Assembly: GCA_035486355.1 (NCBI GenBank)
Contig: DATHNE010000070.1
Location: forward strand, 1 to 11,883
Source: Palsa-883 sp035486355
GTDB lineage: Bacteria; Pseudomonadota; Alphaproteobacteria; Acetobacterales; Acetobacteraceae
Direction: 5' to 3'
DNA length: 11,883 bases
Each line of letters begins with the position of its first letter. The first letter of the stretch is position 1. The translations under genes were made by a program, and so were the position numbers. Below the pieces are notes generated by a model. The model was not told the origin of the DNA. It did not search any database and was given only the letters and a program-made list of their open reading frames with translations. Positions 1 to 6,897 of this stretch are shown one piece after another.

Positions 1-510
1 CACGAGCCGGTGCCGCCCCAGCCGCCTCGCCAGATCCACATCTTCCATCAACGGCAACGGTCGCATGCCGCCCACCGCGCGCAGGAGGTCGCGATGGATC
101 AACAACCCCTGATCACCATAGGGCAGCGCGAAGGCCCGGCATCGCCAGACGACCGCCCGTTCCAACCGTCGTGCCCGCGGATCGTCACTGTCCAGCGTGA
201 AGCGGAAATAGCCGGCCCTGTCCGGGACCCCACTGATATGCGCCGCCACCACCCCCGGCCATCCCTCGCCAAGCTGGGTGTCCGCGTGCAACAGCAGCAA
301 CCAGGCCTGCCTTGCCGCCGCGCACCCGGCTGCCACCTGCGCTCCCCGGCCACGTGGCGCGACCAACACCCGCGCGCCCAGTCGCCCGGCGACCGCGACA
401 GTGTCGTCCGCGCTGCCGCCGTCCACCACCAGGACCTCCGCTGGCACGCCCCGCAGCGACGCCAAGGTCGCGGGCAGCGTCTGCGCGGCATTCAACGTGG
501 GAATTATCAC
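1..510 (-). CDS. TIGR04283-like family 2 glycosyltransferase (3' end beyond window)
   Basis: The minus frame ending in-frame at base 1 reads as a GT-A glycosyltransferase. It starts with the nucleotide-binding strand VIIPTLNAAQTLPATL, then VLVVDGGSADDT, the RGRGAQVAAGCAAA loop, the LLLLHADT metal-binding strand, YFRFTLD, and a late PYGDQGLLIHRD / LMEDVDLARRLGR acceptor-side motif. This motif order is typical of the TIGR04283 family (the arsenosugar-biosynthesis-associated or rSAM/selenodomain-associated transferase 2 group). About 170 residues are present of an expected 220-230, so roughly 50 are off the edge. The start is uncertain. GTG at 510 is the only standard start near the domain. CTG codons at 516 and 519 would give the usual MLSVIIPTLN-type N-terminus and sit 10 and 7 bases after a GAGG (527-530). 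Stops lie in-frame just upstream. Donor and acceptor are unknown, and no arsenosugar genes are visible nearby. Confidence 0.82.
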   Translation of the reverse strand, partial: MIIPTLNAAQTLPATLASLRGVPAEVLVVDGGSADDTVAVAGRLGARVLVAPRGRGAQVAAGCAAARQAWLLLLHADTQLGEGWPGVVAAHISGVPDRAGYFRFTLDSDDPRARRLERAVVWRCRAFALPYGDQGLLIHRDLLRAVGGMRPLPLMEDVDLARRLGRHRLV

Positions 511-551
511 CGACAGCAGGACGGCACCTCATCAAAGTTCCCATATTGTTC

Positions 552-581
552 TTGACCGTTGGCACGTCGTTTGCCAAATAT
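552..581 (+). promoter_or_regulatory. Candidate promoter for the radical SAM gene
   Basis: In the roughly 90-base divergent gap between the glycosyltransferase and the radical SAM gene, TTGACC (552-557) is followed after 18 bases by AAATAT (576-581). The -35 is good and the -10 is weak. The start codon is at 609, with AGGA at 597-600. This is the most AT-rich patch of the left block. The call is by inspection only. Confidence 0.35.
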
Positions 582-608
582 CGATCAGCACAAAGCAGGA
601 ACATTACC

Positions 609-1799
609 ATGCGCCACGACCTCGATCCTGGCGATGCATCGCACGATGCGGAAGCCCTCGCTGCCCTGGCCCGTGCCGGCGATCCAGACCCGGCGCCGGA
701 GGCACGCCTGCCCACCCAGGCGCGGCGCGGCCGCGGCGCCACGCTGAACCCGCCGGCACGTTACGACAGCCAGGTGCTGGCCGCGTTCGACGATGGCTGG
801 GACACGATGGGCGCCGACTTCGTCGAGCTGGCGCCGCTCGCCACCACGATGATTCGCGACTCCACCCGCTCGGCAATCGCTTGGAACAGCTCCCCCGATA
901 TCGGCTTCGATCGCGCGGTGAACCCTTATCGCGGGTGCGAGCACGGTTGCGTCTACTGCTACGCCCGGCCGAGCCACGCCTATCTCGGCTATTCGCCAGG
1001 CCTCGATTTCGAGACCAAGCTGCTGTTCAAGCCCGAGGTGGCGGAGTTGCTGGAGAAGGAGCTGCGCAAGCCGGGCTACGTGCCGCGGACGATGGCGCTG
1101 GGGTCGAACACCGATCCGTATCAGCCGGTGGAGCGCACGCTGAAGCTGACGCGGTCCGTCCTGCAGGTACTGGACAAGTACAATCATCCGGTCGGCATCG
1201 TGACGAAATCGGCGGGCGTGCTGCGCGATCTGGATATCCTGACCGCGATGGCGAAGCGCCGGCTGGTGCGGGTGCATGTGTCGATCACCACGCTCGATGC
1301 GTCACTGGCGCGCAAGATGGAACCGCGCGCGGCGACGCCGGCGCGGCGGTTGCAGGCGATTGCCGAGCTGACGCGCGCTGGTGTGCCGGCGGGGGTGATG
1401 GCCGCGCCGATGATTCCGGGGCTGAACGATGCGGAGATGGAAAAGATCCTGGAGGCCGCGTCACGTGCCGGCGCGCGCCATGCGGCCTATGTGCTGCTGC
1501 GCCTGCCGCACGAGCTGAAGCAGTTGTTCGAGGATTGGCTGGCGCTGCATTTCCCTGATCGCGCCAAGCATGTGCTGAACCTGGTGCGCGAGACCCGCGG
1601 CGGCGCGCTGAATGATGCGCGGTTCCATCATCGCTTCGGCGGGCAGGGCGTGTACGCCGACCTGCTGCTGCGCCGGTTCATCCGAGCAACGAAACAATGG
1701 GGGCTGGATCACGAGCGCGAGGGGCTGGATTGCTCCCAGTTCGCGGTACCTGGCGGTCGGGCGCCTGCGGTGGCGGAATCGCAAATGTCGCTGTTTTGA
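609..1799 (+). CDS. PA0069-type radical SAM protein (SplB-like)
   Basis: This 396-residue protein is complete. The 4Fe-4S/SAM motif GCEHGCVYCYAR has cysteines at 110, 114 and 117 in a CX3CX2C pattern, and the family-type N-terminal stretch RGRGATLNPPARYD is at about 41-53. Other recognisable blocks are ALGSNTDPYQPVE, IVTKSAGVLRDLDIL, VHVSITTLD, APMIPGLND and the C-terminal QMSLF. These match the PA0069 / SPL-like radical SAM family (the group near spore photoproduct lyase), whose reaction is not established. ATG 609 is chosen because AGGA (597-600) precedes it by 8 bases and because the family begins near here. The open frame continues upstream but would run through the divergent promoter and the opposing glycosyltransferase. 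The gene is monocistronic in this window, and the cytoplasm is expected since no signal peptide is seen. Confidence 0.93.
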   Translation: MRHDLDPGDASHDAEALAALARAGDPDPAPEARLPTQARRGRGATLNPPARYDSQVLAAFDDGWDTMGADFVELAPLATTMIRDSTRSAIAWNSSPDIGFDRAVNPYRGCEHGCVYCYARPSHAYLGYSPGLDFETKLLFKPEVAELLEKELRKPGYVPRTMALGSNTDPYQPVERTLKLTRSVLQVLDKYNHPVGIVTKSAGVLRDLDILTAMAKRRLVRVHVSITTLDASLARKMEPRAATPARRLQAIAELTRAGVPAGVMAAPMIPGLNDAEMEKILEAASRAGARHAAYVLLRLPHELKQLFEDWLALHFPDRAKHVLNLVRETRGGALNDARFHHRFGGQGVYADLLLRRFIRATKQWGLDHEREGLDCSQFAVPGGRAPAVAESQMSLF

Positions 1800-1967
1800 C
1801 CAGGATGTGCCCCCCTTGCGGGCTTAGATCGCGAAGCGAACCAAGGCCGAAGGCTGGGGAGATCAGGGGGAAGAGGTAACGCCACAGCGGCCAATGTCGC
1901 TGACCCCCTCTCCCGCCGAGGCGGGGACGGTCGGCAAAGCCACCACGCGGCCAGCCTCCCGCAGGCA
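1800..1967. other. Intergenic stretch with a short GC hairpin
   Basis: This stretch lies between the radical SAM stop and the transposase fragment, and no convincing gene is seen in it. It contains the hairpin TCCCGC-CGAG-GCGGGG at 1911-1926 (five GC pairs plus a T-G pair) without a T-run, so it is a poor intrinsic terminator. The left boundary of the IS remnant should fall near its right end, but no terminal inverted repeat or target duplication could be recognised. Confidence 0.5.
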
Positions 1968-2426
1968 TTGTCAGATTGGCGCCCTGTCGCCAGCGACTTG
2001 GACGATGCCTCGCAGGCTGGACCTTTGCTCGATCAGGCAGATGGCCCGGTCTCTTCGTTCACCTCCGACGGTGCTTACGATCAGGACGGCGTCTATGGCG
2101 ACGTCGCCGCGCGTTATCCCGACGCGTCCGTCATCGTCCCACCACGCTCCAGCACCGTGCCGAGCGACGCAGCCGAGACAGCGCCCACAATGCGCGACCG
2201 GCACATGCAGAACATCTCCGAGCATGGCCGCATGGCTTGGCAGAAGACCTTCGGTTATCACTGGCGTGTCCTGGTGGAGGCTGACATCAGCCGCTTCAAA
2301 CGTGTCGTCGGTGACGGGCTACGATCGCGCACCGATCAGCGTCGAGCGACCGAGGTCGCGATTGCCTTGAACGTACTGAACCGCATGCTCGAGCTCGGAC
2401 GTCCAGAGTACGTCCGCCTCGCGTAA
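1968..2426 (+). pseudogene. IS5-family transposase, 3' fragment
   Basis: The frame ends at TAA-side base 2426 and gives about 150 residues of a DDE transposase C-terminal region. It includes DLDDASQAGPLLDQADGPV, then SDGAYDQDGVYGDVAARYPD with the second catalytic Asp, then VIVPPRSS. It then has the exact IS4/IS5 signature Y-X2-R-X3-E-X6-K in YHWRVLVEADISRFKR, which holds the catalytic Glu. It ends in ALNVLNRMLELGRPEYVR. An intact protein of this type is roughly twice as long. The N-terminal half with the first Asp is missing, so it cannot be an active transposase. The TTG at 1968 is only where the frame opens and is not a believable native start. Similarity clearly begins at about residue 10, so the truncation point is near 1995. 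The fragment abuts the broken lutB gene on the same strand. Confidence 0.88.
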
Positions 2427-2455
2427 GCATCGAACCAAAGAACGTAATGGACCCG
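1968..2455 (+). mobile_element. IS5-family remnant, right part only
   Basis: This is the right portion of an IS5-family insertion sequence: the 3' half of its transposase plus a short non-coding tail. The left half, including its inverted repeat and the first catalytic Asp, is absent. The right limit is approximate, because coding similarity to lutB resumes by about 2464-2490. A perfect 6-base inverted repeat, GCCAGC-GTCTT-GCTGGC, lies at 2455-2471 across the expected junction and may be the element's end or chance. Confidence 0.7.
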
Positions 2456-2463
2456 CCAGCGTC

Positions 2464-3186
2464 TTGCTGGCCAATCCATGCAACACAGTCGCAAGCATCG
2501 AGAAGATGGTGCTGACGCTGGAGGATTGCTGGTCACTGCTACGCGTGCTGGCCTGTTCCGCAACCGGACGGGAATGTTCGGTCTACACCACCTTCTCCAG
2601 TGGTGCGCGGCGGCCGGGCGATCTGGGCGGGCCGGAAGAATATCACGTCGTAGTACTCGACAACGGCCGTTCGGCGATGTTGGGCAGCAGGTTCCAGGAC
2701 ATGCTGCGCTACATCCGCTGCGCCGCCTGCATGAACCACTGCCCGGTGTATGGCGCCGTCGGCGGCCACGCGTATGGCCTATGGCTGGGTCTATCCCGAC
2801 CCGAAGGGCAGTGTCCTGACTCCGGCCTTGATCGGCGTGGACCAGGCGGGGCTGCTGCCCAACGCCGCCACCTTTTGCGGCAAGCGCGAGAGCGTCTGCC
2901 CTGTGAAAATACCGCTGCCCGGCCTGATGCGGCACTGGCACGAACGGGAATTCGAGGGGCACCTGACCCCCGCCGCGGCACGCTGGGGCCCGGGCGTCTG
3001 GGGCTTTGTCGCGCACCGCCCGGCGCTGCACCGGCTGATGACCCGCGCCGCCGCCGCCACGCTCGGCTGGGCCGCAAGCGCGGCCAGTTTTTCTCGCTGC
3101 CACTGGCTGGCGGCTAGATCGCCGGCCGCGACCTGCCCGCCCCGAGGGCGATACCTTCTTCGCGCGCTACGCCAAGGCCCAGTGCC
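2464..3186 (+). pseudogene. lutB: Lactate utilisation iron-sulfur protein LutB, decayed 3' remnant
   Basis: LutB is the bacterial lactate-oxidation subunit with two 4Fe-4S sites, acting with LutA and LutC. Recognisable pieces follow in order across frames: SIEKMVLTLEDCWSLLRVLA, SATGRECSVYTTF, RRPGDLGGPEEYHVVVLDNG, GSRFQDMLRYIRCAACMNHC, PVYGAVGGHAYG, then in the next frame WVYPDPKGSVLTPALIG, AATFCGKRESVCPVKIPLP, MRHWHEREFEGHL, then GRKRGQFFSLPLAGG, then GRDLPAP, and in a third frame EGDTFFARYAKAQ. Visible lesions: the N-terminal half is missing; a 7-base insertion lies at 2779-2785; a frame change at about 3062-3070; TAG at 3115-3117 where Trp is expected; and a 1-base loss at 3142-3144. Two cluster cysteines are replaced: Tyr at 2710-2712 and Arg at 2885-2887. 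No function can remain. lutA and lutC are absent from this window. Confidence 0.9.
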
Positions 3187-3218
3187 GCCGCAACCCCTGC
3201 CTCTGTCCCGGCTCCCTT

Positions 3219-3233
3219 CCCCGCCGTGCGGGG
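3219..3233. terminator. GC hairpin between converging genes, possible terminator
   Basis: CCCCGC-CGT-GCGGGG is a perfect 6-base inverted repeat located 37 bases past the stop of the last operon gene (minus strand). No T-run follows on either strand, so it is at best a weak or factor-assisted terminator. The whole 3187-3269 interval is otherwise without a gene. Confidence 0.35.
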
Positions 3234-3269
3234 GCTTGGCCCCTGCATCCACGTCTTTACTTTCCCCAC

Positions 3270-4487
3270 CTACGCCCGTTCGCAAATATCCAGCATCGTC
3301 AGGGCATAAATGCGCACCATGTCGAGATAATCCGGAATCTCGACCCTTTCGTCCGGCATCGTATTGAAGCGTCCGCCCGGACCGCACACAATCCCCTCCA
3401 TCCCCGCCTTGCGATAAAGATGCGCTGCATCGGTCCCGTAATAACCGGGCGGTGTGACTGCACCGGTTGGCTGGTCTGCCCCCCGGACCGCCCGATAGGC
3501 ACCATTCATCGCGCGTACAATCCGGCTGTTCCGCGCCACCTCGAACGACGGCATCGCCGGCCGCCCGACATCGCGCTCCGGTATCAACGTGGCCTTCAGC
3601 CCAGGAAACCGGGCCTCCGATTCATCCAGCGCTCGGCGCAGATCAGCCAATGCACCCTCCTCTGTCTGTCCGGGCGCGTAGCGACCCGACCCCTTGATGC
3701 GGACAAAATCCGCGACCTGCGGCGGCCGCCATTCGTGCAGCTCCCGACCCAGCGCTCCATGCACCACACCGACATGTACGCGGTTGATCGATTCATGTTC
3801 GGCCGATGCCGCCCCCGAGAACCTCATCGCATTCAACCGCGGAATCAGGTCACAGGCGGCCATTATCGCATCCACCGCCTCCTCGCGCTTGGAAAGGTGC
3901 CGTGTGTCGCCGACCAGTTCGATGATGAAGGTGAAGGCCGCGGCGTGCATGGTCAGCGCGGCAAGATCCGTCGGCTCAGAGTTGACGAAATAGTCCGCCC
4001 GCAGTCCTTGTTCGATTAGCGCTAGTGTGCCGACACCACCCTGCAGCTCACCCACTACATAGGTCAGGATCACATCGCCCTTCAGCCGTACACCGGCCTG
4101 CTTCAACGCGCGCACCGCACAGAAATACGCGGCATCGCCCGCCTTCATGTTGGATACACCGATGCCGTAGATGAAACGATCATCCACCTTGCCGCCCCAA
4201 GGATCGACCGTCCAACCCTCCGACACCGGATTTGTATCGACATGGCCGTTGAACAGCAGGCTCTTGCCACCGCCGACACCCCGCCAACGGCCTACCGCGT
4301 TGACCCGATCGCCTGGCACCGACGTCAGTTCCGCCTCCAACCCCAGCGCGCGCATTTCGTCGGCCATGAATGCCGCAAGCTTCCGCTCGCCGTCCGTCTG
4401 GCTGTAGCTTTTGTGACGGGCCATCGCGCTGAGAAAATCAAGACAGGCACGCTCGTCGATGTGTTTCAGCAGGTCTTCGTGTGTCAT
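3270..4487 (-). CDS. Divergent M20-family peptidase-like protein with substituted metal ligands
   Basis: This 405-residue protein has M20/ArgE-DapE architecture: LLFNGHVDTNP (His82, Asp84), GVSNMKAGD (111-118), YVVGELQGGVGT (143-154), SEPTD (170-174), a lid domain with RHLSKREEAVDAI (196-208), and a C-terminal FNTMPDERVEIPDY (374-387). Typical M20 enzymes bind two zinc ions through His, a bridging Asp, Glu, Asp/Glu and His. Here the bridging Asp position is Asn113, the second Glu of the EE pair is Leu148, and the final His is Asn375. His82, the presumed base Glu147 and Glu171 remain. It could be a single-metal or metal-free relative, or a subfamily with a rearranged site. The start ATG 4487 overlaps the ATPase stop as ATGA, and GGAGGGG (4493-4499) sits 5 bases before it. 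Last gene of the operon; cytoplasmic, as no signal peptide is seen. Confidence 0.88.
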   Translation of the reverse strand: MTHEDLLKHIDERACLDFLSAMARHKSYSQTDGERKLAAFMADEMRALGLEAELTSVPGDRVNAVGRWRGVGGGKSLLFNGHVDTNPVSEGWTVDPWGGKVDDRFIYGIGVSNMKAGDAAYFCAVRALKQAGVRLKGDVILTYVVGELQGGVGTLALIEQGLRADYFVNSEPTDLAALTMHAAAFTFIIELVGDTRHLSKREEAVDAIMAACDLIPRLNAMRFSGAASAEHESINRVHVGVVHGALGRELHEWRPPQVADFVRIKGSGRYAPGQTEEGALADLRRALDESEARFPGLKATLIPERDVGRPAMPSFEVARNSRIVRAMNGAYRAVRGADQPTGAVTPPGYYGTDAAHLYRKAGMEGIVCGPGGRFNTMPDERVEIPDYLDMVRIYALTMLDICERA

Positions 4488-6070
4488 GTGATCCCCTCCA
4501 GACCCACGGGTGTGGGTGATGCAGCAAGCAGTGCGCGCGTGTAGGGATGTGTATCCGGTCCCGACAGCGCCTCGATTGGCAACAGATCGACCAACGCGCC
4601 ATGGCGCATCACCGCAAGGCGATGTGCGATCTGGCGCACAAGATTGATGTCGTGCGTGATGAAGAGATAAGCAGTGCCATGAAGCTGACGCAGGGTCAGC
4701 AGCAGCTCGATCACCGCGGCTTGCACCGACACGTCCAGCGCCGCCGTGATCTCATCGCAGATCACCAGCGCCGGTCGTGCGGCAAAGGCGCGCGCGATAG
4801 CGACACGCTGCTTTTCGCCACCAGACAATTGGTGCGGATAGCGATCCGCGTAACTTGCGGGCAGGCGCACCTGCTCCAACAGATCCGCTACCTTGTCCTG
4901 CGCACCGAACAATCGTAGCGGCCGGGACAATGTCTCGCCGATACGATGGCGTGGATTGAGCGAGCTGTCGGGGTGCTGGAAAACAATCTGCACGGCGCCG
5001 CGATAAGCCCGGTCCATCGCGCGCGGCGCCGCGATGGTACGGCCTCGGAATGTGATTTCGCCTTGGAACGGTGCCAGTCCTGTCAGCGCGCGCGCCAACG
5101 TCGATTTACCAGACCCGGACTCACCAACAACGCCCAGGATCTCGCCAGCACGAACATCCAGGCTGATTCCACTCGCGCCGGTCACGTGCGTGCGGCCGAA
5201 CAGACGTGCCCGCCCATATCGCACGCCCAAGCCCCGCCCGCTCAGAACCGTGGTCTCCTGCGGTGTGTCGAACACCAGCCGCCGGTCCGGGCGTGGCACC
5301 GCCTGTACCAACCGCCGTGTATACGGATGTGTTGGCGCACGAAACACGTCGGTGGCCCGAGCCTCCTCGACAATGCGGCCACGTTCCAGCACCGCCACCC
5401 GGTCCGCGACGCGCGACACCAGCGCCAGATCGTGCGAAATATACAACGCCGCGACATGCGTCTCCGCCCGCAGCCGCTGAAACAGGTCCAGAATGCGCGC
5501 CCCGGTAATCACATCCAGTGCCGTGGTAGGCTCATCAAAGATGATCAGCTCTGGCCGACAGGCAAACGCCGTGGCAATCACAACGCGCTGCTTCTCTCCG
5601 CCCGAAGCCTCGTGGGGATAGCGGTGCAGCAGGGCCTCCGGATCGCGCAGCTCGACATGCCGCAGCAATGCAATCGTCTCCTGCTCGGCTTGTGCGCGAG
5701 TCAGGCCGCGATGGCGTTGCAACACCTCACCAACCTGCCGACCCAGTGTCAGCGTCGGGTTTAGCGACGTGGATGGATCCTGGAATACCATGCCGATATG
5801 TCGCCCGCGGATTGCGGCCAATCGGGTGGTGCTGACCCCCCTCAGATCTTCGCCACTCAGACAGATCGTCCCTTGCGCCTCATGCGCATTGCCTGGCAGC
5901 GCACGCGTGATCGCCCAGGCCAGCGAGGTCTTTCCGGAACCGGACTCGCCGACCAGACCCAGGACCTCACCTTTCGCGATAGCAAGCGATACATCATCCA
6001 GCACGTGCACCGCGCCCGCACGCGTGGCGTAGTCGAGCGTATACCCATCGACCTGCAGAACGGGGGTCAT
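4484..6070 (-). CDS. Peptide-type ABC transporter ATPase, fused double nucleotide-binding protein
   Basis: This 528-residue protein carries two complete ABC ATPase domains of the oligopeptide/dipeptide class (DppD and DppF joined, as in GsiA or YejF). Domain 1 (about 1-260) has Walker A GESGSGKTS (41-49), Q-loop FQDPSTSLNP (96-105), signature ASGGEKQR (155-162), Walker B LIIFDEPTTALD (175-186) and switch His213. Domain 2 (about 275-520) has Walker A GESGSGKST (316-324), Q-loop FQHPDSSLNP, signature LSGGEKQR (415-422), Walker B LVICDEITAALD (435-446) and His473. Both domains end with the THPYTR element of peptide importers (248-252 and 508-512). The D-loop region of domain 2 reads DEIT instead of the usual DEPT; catalytic Glu is kept. 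It would energise the two adjacent permeases from the cytoplasmic face. Start and stop each overlap the neighbours by ATGA. Confidence 0.95.
   Translation of the reverse strand: MTPVLQVDGYTLDYATRAGAVHVLDDVSLAIAKGEVLGLVGESGSGKTSLAWAITRALPGNAHEAQGTICLSGEDLRGVSTTRLAAIRGRHIGMVFQDPSTSLNPTLTLGRQVGEVLQRHRGLTRAQAEQETIALLRHVELRDPEALLHRYPHEASGGEKQRVVIATAFACRPELIIFDEPTTALDVITGARILDLFQRLRAETHVAALYISHDLALVSRVADRVAVLERGRIVEEARATDVFRAPTHPYTRRLVQAVPRPDRRLVFDTPQETTVLSGRGLGVRYGRARLFGRTHVTGASGISLDVRAGEILGVVGESGSGKSTLARALTGLAPFQGEITFRGRTIAAPRAMDRAYRGAVQIVFQHPDSSLNPRHRIGETLSRPLRLFGAQDKVADLLEQVRLPASYADRYPHQLSGGEKQRVAIARAFAARPALVICDEITAALDVSVQAAVIELLLTLRQLHGTAYLFITHDINLVRQIAHRLAVMRHGALVDLLPIEALSGPDTHPYTRALLAASPTPVGLEGIT
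4493..4499 (-). promoter_or_regulatory. Strong ribosome binding site for the last operon gene
   Basis: GGAGGGG on the minus strand ends 5 bases before ATG 4487. It lies inside the 3' end of the upstream ATPase coding sequence, so the last gene can be initiated independently as well as by coupling through the ATGA overlap. Confidence 0.7.
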
Positions 6071-6897
6071 CGCTCGTCCCGCGGGTTTAACGCATCACGC
6101 AATCCATCGCCCAACAAGTTGAAGCTGATCGCGGTCAGCGCAATCGCCACACCTGCGCCAATGATCATCCACGGCGCCTGGTGCAGATATCGGCGTCCGT
6201 CCGCCACCATTAATCCCCAGTCTGAAGCTGGAGGCTGCGCACCGAGCCCAAGAAAACTCAAAGTGGCAAACAGCATCACCGCGAATGCCACGCGGATCGT
6301 CGTTTCGATCACGACCGGAGCGGCCACATTGGGCAGCATCTCCCGCAGGACAATCCAGGCGCTGCTCTCCCCACGCGCGATGGCCGCACCGACGTAATCT
6401 TGCCGCCGCGCGACCAGCGCGACGCTGCGCGTGATGCGTGCCATGCCGGGTACGAACGCAACCGCGATTGCCATCATCGCGTTGAACTCGCCCTTTCCCA
6501 GGGTGTTCACGATCAGCAGGGCCAGCAGCAGCCCGGGTATCGCCATGACGGCATCAATCGTCCGCATGATCGCTTCGTCCCAACGCCCACCCAGATAGGC
6601 CGACAATGTGCCGATCACCGCCCCGGACAATGTGCCCAGCAATGTCGCCATCAAGGCGATCGGCACGGTGCGGCCGGCACCGATCAGCAAGCGGCTGAAA
6701 ACGTCACGGCCCAATTCGTCGGCGCCAAGCCAATACTGCGCATCGGGCGGATGAAACCGTCCCAGAAAACTGATCGCATCCGGGTCATGGGGTGCGACAA
6801 ACGGGCCGGCCACGCAGGCAATGACAATGACCAACAACAGAATGATCGCGATGGCACCCTGCCGCGTACGCAACAATCGGCGAAACAGCTCAATCAT
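6067..6897 (-). CDS. ABC transporter permease, DppC/OppC type
   Basis: This is a 276-residue integral membrane protein. It shows the DppC-group N-terminal layout: a short cytoplasmic lead, a first membrane segment AIAIILLLVIVIACVAGPFV (15-34), then the periplasmic YWLGADELGRDVFSRL block (55-70). Further hydrophobic segments lie at about 79-101, 117-134, 139-150, 204-222 and 243-264. The ATPase-coupling EAA loop is around 167-190 (DYVGAAIARGESS... MLPN). The start is ATG 6897, which overlaps the end of the upstream permease by 8 bases. An alternative start 20 codons upstream adds a poor Cys/Pro-rich stretch with no membrane character and runs further into the other permease, so it is rejected. 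The ribosome site is weak, and coupling to the upstream gene is likely. Confidence 0.93.
   Translation of the reverse strand: MIELFRRLLRTRQGAIAIILLLVIVIACVAGPFVAPHDPDAISFLGRFHPPDAQYWLGADELGRDVFSRLLIGAGRTVPIALMATLLGTLSGAVIGTLSAYLGGRWDEAIMRTIDAVMAIPGLLLALLIVNTLGKGEFNAMMAIAVAFVPGMARITRSVALVARRQDYVGAAIARGESSAWIVLREMLPNVAAPVVIETTIRVAFAVMLFATLSFLGLGAQPPASDWGLMVADGRRYLHQAPWMIIGAGVAIALTAISFNLLGDGLRDALNPRDER

Noticed and set aside
278..1558. Long plus-strand frame overlapping the radical SAM gene
   Set aside because: It has Arg/Ala-rich, low-complexity content without motifs, in a shifted frame of a clearly recognised gene.
1784..1902. 10-base direct repeat AATGTCGCTG (1784-1793 and 1893-1902)
   Set aside because: The first copy encodes the conserved MSLF-type C-terminus of the radical SAM protein. 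The flanks do not match, and a single 10-base repeat is probably chance.
4946..5764. Plus-strand open frame across the ATPase gene
   Set aside because: It is the antisense shadow of a GC-rich ATPase gene; no domain, ribosome site or promoter is seen.
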